From Melitaea cinxia (Eukaryota; Arthropoda; Insecta; Lepidoptera; Nymphalidae): 64,000 nt of DNA. The position numbers and the translations under genes were made by a program. The notes below the pieces were generated by a model. It saw only the letters and a list, made by a program, of their open reading frames with translations, made no database searches and had not been told where the DNA came from. Shown here piece by piece: positions 52,661-63,542 of the stretch; position 1 is the stretch's first letter, and each line of letters begins with the position of its first letter. The stretch covers positions 198,501-262,500 of the forward strand of contig NC_059422.1 in assembly GCF_905220565.1 (NCBI RefSeq). Direction: 5' to 3'.

Positions 52661-53802
52661 GTTTTATTTTTTTATTTGTATAATGTATTTTAGTTAAATG
52701 TTGCAAGTTGTTAATGTTGGAAGAAAAATACGCTGCAAGTTGAAATATAAGTTTCATACCACAGTTTCGAAAACTGTAGTTTTTAAAACCGCTTTATACT
52801 TTTTTTTTTTGGGTTTTTGATAATTAATGAGTAATAAAATAAATAGGAAACCAATTGTAAAAGGCCTATTATTTTTTCATTTTAATTACGAAAACTAATA
52901 GCTTACAATGTCACTTATTTAAGTTAAAAACAGCTTTTTGATGCAGTATTTTGATGATATTTATATTCAAATAATTCTTAATCCTCTAGCCTAGCAACAT
53001 TTACGCCTGATTTCCTTTAAAAATCTAAAATGATATGGTTTTTAATTTAACGATCCTACGGAACCATTTCACGTGTGAGACAGGTTTGCATGACAAGTAT
53101 AATCCTCCTAATTGTCACACCTCTACGCAGAGATTGTAAAACACTTATTTTATGTGACATTGGCTCAATCATCTGTGCTCATTTGGCACTACTGAAAGCC
53201 ATTAACCCTGAGGAAGAAGGAGATGTAAAACACTTACGCTATAACGATATATAGTTCTTTATAACTTTATTTATTAAATAAATAATATATTTTTCATATA
53301 AACAGAGTGTTTTATTATTATCTTTCATAATATTAATATGAACGCACCGGCTCATGATTTTATAACATTATCTGTGGAAAATTACAATAACTCAGTCGAT
53401 TTAAATAATGTTCTTAACAAAGAGTTGCTCATTTGACTAAATTTATTTGACAGAGGTAAAATTAAAAATTGTTTGTGATAAAATTTTGCTAATTTGACTA
53501 AATTATATATACGCTTATTACAAAGATTCCTAGCTTGGATTTCGTCAAAAATGTGTCTGATTATTATAAGCCTTCTAGTGACGACACAATGGCGACTAAA
53601 CGGTTATACCAACTTTAATATAGTTAGCCTCTTTGAGTTGCTTCTTCATATAACAAATACACGGATTAAAAAATAAGAATAAAGGACTTTATTCTCCAAG
53701 CATACAAAACAAAAACCCATTTATGTTGGTATTAACATAAATTACAGAACAGTTGCCAGTGTGAGACCGTACACTCAGCCTACGGCTGTAAATAAATATG
53801 TT
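52661..53802. other. No gene seen in 1.1 kb
   Basis: AT-rich, without a recognisable repeat, RNA or credible ORF. 53030-53250 is slightly less AT-rich. Confidence 0.35.
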
Positions 53803-53935
53803 CAATACACACGGTCGTCTGTTTCTAAGATGGGTAACTTAATACCTGTGTTATATCATATATTATTTTCATATTACACCGAGACTCGACTATAAGGCAA
53901 AGGCAGCTGCGCCAAAGGACCAGTCGATAACCAAT
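53803..53935 (-). mobile_element. SINE4, degraded
   Basis: 'cacacggtcgtctgtttcta', 'acttaatacctgtgttata', 'gctgcgccaaagga'. Confidence 0.6.
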
Positions 53936-54028
53936 ATGGCACACAATTGTATTTCAAAACGCATTACAAGATCATTGATTCTGATTTTGCAAGCGTCTAA
54001 ACACATTAGTCGTACAAGAAAAAAAAAT

Positions 54029-54216
54029 GGGGTAGGGCATAGCAGGATATATCCGGGTCAGAATCTGGAGTGGCCCGACTGGAGAAGTACCTCGAGTCTA
54101 CAGATCACAGCTAAATTACTGCTTTCAAGTAATGTTGTGTTCCTGTGGTGAGTGAGGCTGGAGCTCTGGGTGGCTCGGGGGTTGAGTCGGCAACGCACTC
54201 GCTTTGCTTCTGGTGT
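54029..54216 (-). mobile_element. REP-E, degraded
   Basis: 'ggggtagggcatagcaggat' to 'gctttgcttctggtgtat'. Confidence 0.7.
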
Positions 54217-55033
54217 ATATAATTTATATCACTAATTTTGAATGTATATATTGCAAAATAAGTATATGATTTTTTTATTATTTATAACCTTTTTGTTCAA
54301 TTTTTTTTTACTTTATCACAATTGCTTTTATGAGTCCCGCGATAACATCATTTCTCATCACCATGGGTAGACTGGTAGAAACCTCTTACAGAGATAAGTT
54401 CGCCCTTGCCAACACCCTTTGTAAAAATGACTTGTAATTATGTTTTGTTTTAAAGTGCAATAAAGAATAAAGAATATAACCTTTAAAAGAATAAAAACAT
54501 TATTCTTTATCATAATTGTTATAACAATGCACCAGTGTACCCTTTTTAAACACCTTTTACTTATAAAACTCCGTAAAAGTTCATAAAATTTCATAAAAAA
54601 ATCCATTAATACATAATCCTCACGCTGTCTCAAGGTAACGAGAGTTCCCGAGGGACAGGAAACTTGGAATGTTGCTTGATAATGTATTTTTATAACTTAT
54701 CGAGTATAAAAAGGCTATCTCGTTAAGTCCATAAGTTACGGGAGCGCTAGTGATGTTCGTTTATCGATACTATTTATCGATTGTCGTTTTTTAATTAGTA
54801 AGATTTTACTTCATAGTTATTTGTTTATGTGTGAGTTTGATAACAATCACTTTAACCGTTCTTACATAAAAGAGCAATAACCATCTGTCTCCATAATATT
54901 TCGAGTCTCTGTATTAGATGAAATTAATCGCATAATGTATGTACGAACATAACTTGCAAACAATTGCACCAAATTTGAAAAAAAAATTTTATGTCCATTA
55001 TTGTCAAGACGAGTATTTGATCATATCAGCTAC
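54217..55033. other. No gene seen
   Basis: AT-rich; the 91-residue minus frame at 54358 has no domain signal. Confidence 0.35.
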
Positions 55034-55200
55034 CTTATCTATATAAATAAAAATGAATGTCGCTAAGCGCATAACTCGAGAATGCCTCGACCGATTCGGA
55101 TAATTTATAGGCCCACGGAAGGTATTCACCTTAACCACCCCACCCAACTTAAAAAAATATTTTTACTACTAACTTGTGACAGAACGAAGTCTGTCCGGGC
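55034..55200 (-). mobile_element. LINE 3' end fragment
   Basis: 'tctatataaataaaaatgaa', 'gcctcgaccgattcggataa', ending 'cgaagtctgtccgggcagc', the LINE-D/I layout in reverse. Confidence 0.55.
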
Positions 55201-55254
55201 AGCTATTATTTACAAATATTATAAGCTAGTTGATATTATCAAGTATAGCCAGCT

Positions 55255-55438
55255 AGCTGTGCCCTGCGGCTTTACCCGACTTTATTTAAGTAATAAAATA
55301 TGCTAAAATATTATATAGCCTTTCTCGGTAAATGGACTATCAAACGCAAAAAGAATTTTTCAATTCGATTTTGTAGTTCCTGAGATTAGCGCTTCCAAAC
55401 AAACTCTAAAGCTTTATAATATTAGTATTGATAAAAAT
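55255..55438 (+). mobile_element. LINE-D 3' end
   Basis: 'tagctgtgccctgcggcttt', 'tatatagcctttctcggtaa', 'tagttcctgagattagcgct', ending 'tataatattagtattgat'. Confidence 0.75.
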
Positions 55439-55605
55439 ATAAGTAGGCTAGACAGAAGGACATCACTAGGTAACATTTACCTCGTGAGCTACTTTTTAAC
55501 CGTCTTGTAAAAAGGAGATATAAATAACTATGCAGGTTCATAACAGGTCCCGACTTGTCTTACTGTTAATCTAATGAGATATTTTTATGTACATTTAATT
55601 ATATT

Positions 55606-55874
55606 ATGGTCGGCCAGTGGTCGAAATTCGACCATAACTAATTTAAATTATAAGTTTGAGCATTAAACAAAAGAGTATATATGCGTGTATGTGTTAAATA
55701 GTGGTAGTGTGTGTAATGCTTATTTTATTGATTTAATATTTTTTTATGTATAATTAAAAAAATACATTTTGCACCCCTCTATATAAACAATAAGTGTACG
55801 AAATTTCACAATCCTCCGTCCGCGCAATTTTCGTAAAAATGGTTTCAAAGTTTTTGCTTCACGTATTAATATAA
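55606..55874 (+). repeat. REP-P, copy 2
   Basis: Same order as 77-425 with deletions; see 'tggtcgaaattcgaccataa' and 'tttttgcttcacgtattaat'. Confidence 0.6.
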
Positions 55875-55917
55875 TAGATAACACATAAATTATATATTAG
55901 TTACCGTTATTTTAATA

Positions 55918-56346
55918 ATTGTATTTGCTGTCAAACGAAAAAAACCGACTTCAGTTACATCGACAAGTAATACAACGTAGGTAGACGAAAAAATAGTCAA
56001 GTAACTACGCGTTATCAAAGATTACTCAAAAAGTAGTTATCAGATCTCGATGAAATTTAAATGTGACTACAAGATAAATTTCAGCTTTCGATTAAATTAA
56101 AATTAATCAAAATCGGTACATCCAGTAAAAAGCTATGCGGTATAATACAACGTAGGTCGACGAAAAAAATAGTCAAGTAAAAACGCATTATTAGATATAA
56201 CACAAAAAGTATTTTTTAGATCTTAAATAAATTTAAATGGGGCCAAATGACACGCACCATCTTTCGATTTTTTTTTTTTTTTTTTTTTTGTATAAAAAAA
56301 TACAATCGAATTGAGAACCTCCTCCTTTTTTGGGAGTCGGTTAAAA
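55918..56346 (-). repeat. REP-F, complete copy
   Basis: 'ttgtatttgctgtcaaacga' to 'cctccttttttgggagtcgg', two modules; a T run of about 20 at 56270-56289. Confidence 0.8.
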
Positions 56347-56531
56347 ATAATATTTCGTGTTATCACTATTTTAAAACCGTTTTTTTTTCTGGGTTTTTTG
56401 CTTTTAAAGTATATTACATTTTTACTACTGCTAGGCTTATTGCACTCAAAAGTCAACTTTTGTAAAATCGTAATGTTATTAATGAAATAAAGATTTTTTT
56501 TGACGCAACGTGTGATGTGCGCGACTTGAGC

Positions 56532-56905
56532 GGTGATTTAACGCAATCGCTTCAGCCTGTAATATCTCACTACTGGACATAGGCCTCTTTCCCCATGTAG
56601 GAGAAGGATCAGAGCTTAATCAACCACGCTGCTCTAATGCGGGTTGGCGGATATATTCCCTACTATGAGTAACGATCGCTATCAGGTTTACATGATAACA
56701 ACCGGGACCGACGGCTTAACGTGATATCCGAGACACGGTAGGGAGACCCACAAGGACTGCACAAATACCCAGACCACGGTAAACACCTGTATGGCCAATA
56801 CAAATGTTTGTCATATGCGGGGATCGAACCCGCAACCGCCAGCGCAACAGGTACAATCCATGGCTGTGACCGTTGTGCCAACGCGGTGTCTGATGGTGAT
56901 TTAAC
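56532..56905 (-). mobile_element. SINE1, full length, with 11-bp target-site duplication
   Basis: The cleanest SINE1 in the window: element 56543-56894 between ggtgatttaac at 56532-56542 and 56895-56905. Head with intact A- and B-box-like words, full tail. The duplication gives exact family ends. Confidence 0.92.
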
Positions 56906-56945
56906 AATTGTTGTAAATTATTTATTTTTAACAACCTTTTGGGTA

Positions 56946-57203
56946 TCGTTGCGCGAGTAGTCGCCTAAACACCGACGGTTTGGGGGATATGTACAAATAT
57001 TTCTTTCCGGTTTGGTTCCCCACTGGATTTCCGGTTGTGTCTACCGACCGTACCTCAGCACGTTAAGCCGTAGCTCCTGATTATTATCATACTTACCTGA
57101 AACTCGCTAACCCGCAGTGGAGCAGCGTGGTGGATTTAGCTCCGACCTTTCTGCTACCCGGGGAAAGAGGCCTATGCCCAGCTTTGGGATGTTACAGACT
57201 GGC
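56946..57203 (+). mobile_element. SINE1b, degraded
   Basis: 'tcgcctaaacaccgacggtt', 'ttctttccggtttggttcc', 'tggagcagcgtggtggattt', 'gggatgttacagactgg'. The B box is lost. Confidence 0.75.
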
Positions 57204-57332
57204 TGGAGAAATTATGGTAAAAATCTCATAAACCTAACAAAAACATGGACAAATGCAGACCAAATTCTCATAGATCTCACAGCCTCTCATTACTCGGTAT
57301 GAGATTTTTTTATGAGATTTTTTTATAATTGG

Positions 57333-57818
57333 AACGAAGTTCCTTATGGCAGGCTTGACATTTGGCTGAGCGACCGAACTGAAAAAAATGTGATACTAAA
57401 ACCGTAAGAAAAATATATAACGGAAGTGACGTAATGTCAGTCACACGACTGTATAATATGATGTTTGTAAAACTAAAATATTACTAGTAAACTTTTTTTT
57501 TCAAATTATTTATTTTATACTGTCGACAAAAATAAATAAAGACATATGTTTTTTTTATTTCACATAATAGCTTGATTTATTATTATTATTATTATTATTA
57601 TTTTGTTTTATTTATTTTATTTTACGGTATTTGTTATTTTCTAAAATACTAAATTTCCTAAATTCTTTTATGTACTTATTTAAAAACCAATAAAAAAAAT
57701 TAAAAAAAATCAAGAACTAAAAAATGTATATAAAATTCAACATTTTTTTTTTCAAATTGTGTTGCGTCTATACTATGCGAAGGAACTTCGTTCCTACCTG
57801 GTGTCCCATGACACCACA
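57333..57818 (-). mobile_element. MITE-N, copy 2
   Basis: Reverse of 23775-24257, with both 'ggaacgaagttcctt' ends. Flanks show 'ataatt' on each side (57327-57333 region and 57818 onward), a possible short target duplication in AT-rich DNA. Confidence 0.8.
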
Positions 57819-58149
57819 TAATTTTTTTTTTTATTAATATTTTTTATTTATTTATATACTTAATAAACATAAATATCTATTCGAAGCGAAAGATATTAAT
57901 TCACAAAGTGGTCCGCTAATGTACAATCGTTACGACTGCTCGCAACTCGCGGTACAGTTTCAACGCAGTAATTATTCAGAGATTCGCCGGCGTCAGGCGC
58001 GTGCGCGGAATCGTTAACTTATGTTATTATTACGTATGGGACTCTGGTACTTGCTACTGCTGTCTGGTACTTGTTAGCTTGTGCTGTGAGGTAATCTAGT
58101 ACTTTATTGGTAATCTAGTACTTTATTGGGTACGGCTAGAAGACATCCT
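57819..58149. other. Short tandem duplication at about 58090-58131
   Basis: 'gtaatctagtactttattgg' occurs twice in a row. Otherwise a GC patch at 57940-58015 without assignment. Confidence 0.5.
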
Positions 58150-58240
58150 TTAACTTTTCGACCTGCAGTGATTGCTTTCAGACTGGCCTTGGGAAAAAAT
58201 ATACAATATCTTAAGTCATTAGCTAGTGATTGGCATGTGT
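58150..58240 (-). repeat. REP-Q, copy 2, with SINE head
   Basis: 'gacctgcagtgattgctttc' and 'aagtcattagctagtgattg'. Followed by a tRNA-like head fragment near 58250 ('gagttcgattccaa'). Confidence 0.55.
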
Positions 58241-58436
58241 TGTAACACTGGCAGTCGTGAGTTCGATTCCAATTTAGGACAGATTTTAGTATCTGTTCAT
58301 ATATTTGTTCCTGTACTGGTTGAAATCTGCGAAAAAGAATGTAAGAATGTAAAGATGCTGCGTGAACGCTGTCCTAACGTGTGCTGTATGCTATTTTGCT
58401 ACTAGTTAGCTGGGCGTCTAACGTCATGTTAGTCGG

Positions 58437-58785
58437 TCATCATCATCACTTCAGCCTAATACAGTCCACTGCTGGACATAGGCCTTCACAAGTTCGCGCC
58501 AAAATGGAGTGAACTCATGTGTTTTGCCCATAGTCACCACGCTGGGCAGGCGGGTTGGTGACCGCAGAGCTGGCTTTTCGCACCGAAGACGCTGCTGTCC
58601 ATCTTCAGCCTGTATATTTCAAAACCAGCAGTTGAATCCCGCCATTGGTCGGCTTCTAAGGTGGTAGTGGAACTGTGTTATCCCTTTGTCGCCTCTTCCG
58701 ACATCCACGGGAAGAGAGGGGGTGGCTATATTCTTTGATGCCGTAACAGTCCAGTAGTAGACTGCAAAAACCTGCTGTGATGATG
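58437..58785 (-). mobile_element. RTE-A 3' end, long copy
   Basis: (GAT)n tail reversed, 'cagtccactgctggacatag', through 'gacatccacgggaagagagg'. The far end is joined to another RTE tail ('gactgcaaaaacctgctgtg', then gatgatg), so two 3' ends face outward. Confidence 0.8.
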
Positions 58786-58800
58786 ATGTGATTATGTGAT

Positions 58801-59005
58801 TATATATAAAAAAATCTTGTGTCACGATGTTTGTCCGGGCTAATTTCCGAAACTACAGGACCGATTTTAATTAAATTTTGCACAGTTAAGTAACTTCCTC
58901 CAACTTAAAATATAGGCTATATTTTATTTCGATTAATAACCACGATATTTTTATTAAAAATTAAAAAAAAACATGGCGATACGAATTTTGAAGGTCAGCT
59001 AGTTA
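58801..59005 (-). mobile_element. LINE-D1 3' end, copy 3 (diverged)
   Basis: 'aaatcttgtgtcacgatgtt', 'aaatataggctatattttat', 'gatacgaattttgaaggtca'; aligned to 37575-37775 with many changes. Confidence 0.7.
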
Positions 59006-59404
59006 TTTTATATAAAGACTGAGCTTAACGTTGCAAATACCACTAGCTAGAGTTCCCTAGATAAAAGTGACATGCAAACAAACAGCCGGCCATTTTATCA
59101 AACTTGCAATCATTAGCTAATGAAAATAAGCATTAATAAATAACATCGCACAAAATTCCCGGGAATCGAATCCGATACCATCGCGCGATTAATCTGCATG
59201 CTAATGAATATTTTTATATGCGCTATAAACTTTACGAAGTTTATTTATATCTTTAACTAGTAAAAGCCCGCGGTTCTGTTCACGTTCAAGATTATCTATA
59301 GATAGGCATAATAAAATATAACAGACCCTATTACTAACAGTACAATCAATAGGTACATATATTAAAAATGTAACGGATCGCTGTCTGTATATGGAAGATA
59401 TACG
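59006..59404. other. No gene seen
   Basis: AT-rich, possibly containing a weak tRNA-like B box at 59160 on the minus strand. Confidence 0.3.
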
Positions 59405-59540
59405 AGATAATTGTGTTTGCTGGCAAACGAAGAAAAACCGACTTCAATTATATCGACAAGAAATAGAACGTAGGTAGACGAACAAATAGTCAAGTAAATG
59501 CACATTATGAAAGATTACTCCAAAAGTTGTAATCAGATTT
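59405..59540 (-). repeat. REP-F end fragment
   Basis: 'gataattgtgtttgctggca' to 'gattactccaaaagttgtaa'. Confidence 0.7.
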
Positions 59541-59560
59541 ATTTATTAAGTAAGAACCAC

Positions 59561-59740
59561 CAACAGAGAAGCATCGCAAGCGCGTTGCCGACCCTACCCC
59601 CAATCCCTCCAGAAGCACTCTACCTCACTCACCACAGGAACACAACACTGCTTGAGAACAGTGTTATTTAGACGTCACATTCTAAGGCTTAAAGTAAGGC
59701 TTAAAGTACTTTCCCAGACGACCTGCTACAAATTTTGAAT
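59561..59740 (+). mobile_element. REP-E, 5'-truncated
   Basis: 'cagagaagcatcgcaagcgc' to 'acctgctacaaattttgaat', with a local 'aaggcttaaagt' duplication. Confidence 0.75.
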
Positions 59741-60002
59741 AATTTTTTTTCCTAGACATGGGATCAAAAAAAATTATATAGCAAACCTAAGGTAATGTTA
59801 GTGGACCTTAGCGTGAAACTCATTACCATCTAAATATACGCTGTCGAGCAACAATTACTATAAATTACGTTTAAGAGCTTTGTCTGCAGCGCCGCGCTGA
59901 TACCATCTGCTTCCTTAGATACCCCTTATCTGATTAAAGAGATAAGGATATACAGACGTCTTGTGTTTTTGTATTTTGTTAAAACCTTAATTTATATTCG
60001 AT
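59741..60002. other. No feature seen
   Basis: AT-rich spacer. Confidence 0.35.
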
Positions 60003-60302
60003 CCGGTGTAGCGGTGTATGCACCGTGTTTTCGATCACACACCAGCGATTGCTGATTCGATTCTCGCACGGGATGAATATTGGTATTTGTACGAGTATTT
60101 CTTTCCGGTGTGATGTTTGTCTTTGTTGGTCTCCCCACTGTGCCTCGGAGAGCACGTTAAGCTGTCGGTCCCGGTTGTTATCATATACGCCTGATAGCGA
60201 TCGTTACTGATAAGGGAATATATCTATCAACCCGCATTGGAACGACGTGGTGGATTAAGCTCCGACCCTTCAGCCTTCTCCTACTTGGAGAAAAAGGCCG
60301 AC
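60003..60302 (+). mobile_element. SINE1b with tail
   Basis: Head 'gctgattcgattctcgcacg', 'cctcggagagcacgttaagc', 'gacgtggtggattaagct', ending near 'gagaaaaaggccga'. Confidence 0.8.
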
Positions 60303-60808
60303 CTTCAATTCATGGGACAAGGTGACATTTGCGCCACCCTAACTCGAAGCCAATATTTGCTATTATTAATCCGAATCACTTATTTCTTAAGATGTTACCA
60401 AACAACCATCTGGCATCATTATACTAATACACATTTTTATGTTCATTCTTTGTAAGTCTGTCTAACTGCTAATATATTTTCTACCTACCCGTTATACCTA
60501 CCTTTGCAATACTCATAAAAATATAATAATACATTATATACAAAGTAACTAATTACATATAAGACTATATATTTAAAAAACAAAAACAAGTAATGATCGC
60601 GGAAAGCCGGAAGCACGCGGGTCACGGTCTGGGAGCTTTACTATAAATCGTGTTGACTTCTTTATCTGATTTCACATGGCATCAAAAAAATCATGTTTCT
60701 TTACCAATTTTGAAAACGAAAAAGTTTTGTTGCGTAAGATTTTTCCTATGTTTCTAGTGAAACAGTTTTTTTTTCAAACTCCGTATTAGTTCCATAGTTA
60801 CTACTATG
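60303..60808. other. No gene seen
   Basis: AT-rich; nothing recognised. Confidence 0.35.
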
Positions 60809-60912
60809 TGCCAACCTGCATTAAAGCAGCGTGGTGGATTAAGCTCTGATCCTTCTCATACATGGGGAAAGAGCCCTATGCCCAACAGTGGGATATTACA
60901 TGCTGAAGATAA
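60809..60912 (+). mobile_element. SINE1 tail only
   Basis: 'gtgccaacctgcattaaagc' to 'gtgggatattacatgctgaa'. Confidence 0.75.
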
Positions 60913-61004
60913 GTTACTAGTTAGTAGCTTCAGTTTCAATTGTAACTAATTGGTTTAAACTAATATAAATTATAATTTTTAAAATCACAATTTCAAAGTC
61001 TGTC

Positions 61005-61278
61005 TAACTGAGGTAGGGCACAGCAGGAATATCCTGCTCAAAATATGGAGCAGCCCGACTGGGGTAGTACCTCGACCTTACAGAAGATCACAGCTACATA
61101 ATAATGTTTTCAAGCAGTGTTGTGTTCCCGTGATGATTAAGGTGGTCAGAGCGCCTGGGGGGATTGGGGGTAGGTCGGCAACACGCTTACGATGCTTCTG
61201 GTGTTGCAGGCGTCTATAAGCTACGGTAATCGCTTACCATCGGGTGAGCCGTACGCTTGTTTGCCGAACTAGTTATAT
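61005..61278 (-). mobile_element. REP-E, full length
   Basis: 'aactgaggtagggcacagca' to 'gcttgtttgccgaactagtt'. Confidence 0.85.
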
Positions 61279-61745
61279 AAAGAAACACCTTTATAAGTAA
61301 TTTTTTTTTTTTCGATTTGATATCGTTTTTATTTGTAAATAAAATTAAGTTCATTATTTATAAATAACAAGAATTTTTAAATGAACTTACTTGCGTTATC
61401 TACAAGATATCTAATACATAAAAAAGACAAAGAAATTAATAGTTACAAATAAATAATAGTAAAAATTTAGTAAACAAAACTCACCATCCTTAAATAAAGG
61501 CTCTTCACACGGGACCGCAGCCGAGCGGAACGGGCATCGAACCTGCTACCTCGGTCAACTTATACGTAATTATGGCGAAATTATAAAATGTTTTTTCTTA
61601 TCTTCTTTCATACCTGTTACTTGTTAAATCGTGTTTTATTTATCTTGATAGAATCTATGTTTATAATAAATTTCTAACAGGTAGGTCATTATGTTGATAA
61701 TATTTTGGATGTTATTGTATAAATAAGCTTTAATATTGTACAACG
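61279..61745. other. No gene seen
   Basis: AT-rich. At 61500-61556 the minus strand has a tRNA-like B-box word ('caggttcgatgcccg'), probably a SINE head fragment. Confidence 0.35.
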
Positions 61746-62064
61746 CGACGCCGCGTTGACGCAACGGTCACAGCCAAGGATTGCGGGTTCGATCCCCGCA
61801 GATGACAAACATTCGTATTGGCCTACAGGTATTTGTCGTGGTCTGGATCTTTGTGCAGTCCTTGTGGGTCTCCCCACCGTGCCCCGGAGAGCACGTTAAG
61901 CCGTCGATGCCGGTTGTTATCGTGTACACCTGATAGCGATTGTCACTCATAGTAGGGAATATATCCGCCTACCCGCCGTGGAGCAGCGTGGTGGATTAAG
62001 CTGCAACCTTTCTCCTACATGGAGAAAGAGGCCTATTTCCAGCAGTTGTTACAGGCTGAACTGT
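61746..62064 (+). mobile_element. SINE1, near full length
   Basis: 'cgacgccgcgttgacgcaac', B box 'cgggttcgatccc', 'gtgccccggagagcacgtta', ending 'gttacaggctgaactg'. The head has a 20-bp deletion before the B box. Confidence 0.82.
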
Positions 62065-62469
62065 GGAGTATTTTTTGGGACTGATGCTATTATTAATTGA
62101 ATTGTATGACTTTTTATGCCTCTATTAAAGGTACTGGTGGCGAAAAAGCGTACGTTTCGGCTGTCAGTACGTGGTACCGCAGACTACGGATATTGGGAAA
62201 CCAGTGTTATTTAACACTGTCTTTGAAATTCTTGTTGTACATTTGGGGAATGTGAGGAACAGGGTGTTAAGTCCCTCATCCACCATTAAAAAGGGGGATC
62301 TTCCGACCAGACGGGTGTTGTGTCTGGTGGGCTAACGCCCCCACGGTTGTTGTCGGGTTCTTGTATATATACTCAATCACTTTGATAACTTTGATAGCGC
62401 GATGTAGAATACGTCAGTTTTCTCTAGTTCCCTAAGTTCGAATGCTGCTCGATAGATGTCGCTACATCC
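62065..62469. other. Unassigned, GC patches
   Basis: 62140-62210 and 62260-62350 are GC-richer ('gcgtacgtttcggctgtcag', 'gctaacgcccccacggttgt') and may be remnants of another retroelement, but no frame is open. Confidence 0.35.
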
Positions 62470-62660
62470 ATAATTGTGTTTGCTCTAAACGAAAAAAATC
62501 GACTTCGATTACATCGACAAGTAATACAACGTTGGTAAACGAAAATATAGTCAAGTAAATCGCTTTAATTTAAATGGCACCACACGACACGCACCAGTTT
62601 CCGATTAAAAAGTAATCACCAAAATTGGTACACACAGTAAAAGGTTATGAGGTAACACAG
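62470..62660 (-). repeat. REP-F fragment
   Basis: 'cataattgtgtttgctctaa' to 'cagtaaaaggttatgaggta'. Confidence 0.7.
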
Positions 62661-62731
62661 AGGTCAAGTTGAAGTCGCATTGGAATGTGACTTCAACTTA
62701 CACAAGAGTTTCTCGGTAAGCTTATCGATTC

Positions 62732-63011
62732 ATATAATAAAAATGTAACTGGTCGCTGTCTATGCTTTATCAACGCAGATAGCACCCAAAATAACTATTG
62801 TTAGAATTTTTGTCCATTTGTCTGTTTTTCTGTGCGTTTGTGGACGCTAATCTCAGAAACCGCTTATACGATTTAGTTGTGGTTGTCACTAATATATTTT
62901 GGCAAGCTAGTCAACCGGTTCATAAATAAAAAATTTATGCCAATTCAAATAATCACATTGAACATGTAAAGTCACTATTCCACGCGGACGAAGTCGCGAG
63001 CACAACTAGTT
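62732..63011 (-). mobile_element. LINE-D/I 3' end
   Basis: 'taaaaatgtaactggtcgct', 'cgctaatctcagaaaccgct', ending 'cacgcggacgaagtcgcgag'. On the other strand this gives the usual 'ctcgcgacttcgtccgcgtg' start. Confidence 0.7.
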
Positions 63012-63542
63012 GGATTATATGAATAATAGAAATTTAAATGTTTAGCTTTGTTTTGTTATTTAAATATATACACAGTGATGCAATGATGACGCGTTCTAAA
63101 TGTCTTATGTAACATACATAAATAAAATTAAATTTAAATAAAAATAGTATACACGATATTATACTGCGTGTTGGGAAACGTTTTTAAGGGAACCAGCTGA
63201 CGAAGTTTCCACCGCGATACAGCCAGCTGATATTGATCTGACATTAATTTTCACTCATGATAGCATAGATACTATCACCAGGTCAATTTTTATTTGAGAG
63301 GCAATAATTGAAAATATTTTTTTTTTTTCATTTTCAATCAGCCAGCAAATGTATAATCCATAATGTTATGGTCAGCTGACTTGAATTTTCCTTCAAGATA
63401 TTTGATTAAACTATAATTCAACATAAAGTGGGAGGAAATGACTAAAAAAAACTTTTTTCTCCATGCGTGGGATGCTGCCACTGCCCCACCCACGGAGTCA
63501 CATCTGACGGTCGCGAATATTCATAATATAAATCCCTAACAA
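63012..63542. other. No gene seen
   Basis: AT-rich. 'cagctgacgaagtttcc' and 'gtcagctgac' words near 63195 and 63372 are loosely inverted, but not enough to call an element. Confidence 0.35.

Noticed and set aside
62140..62350. Coding exon in a GC-richer patch
   Set aside because: No open frame with paired splice sites could be read.
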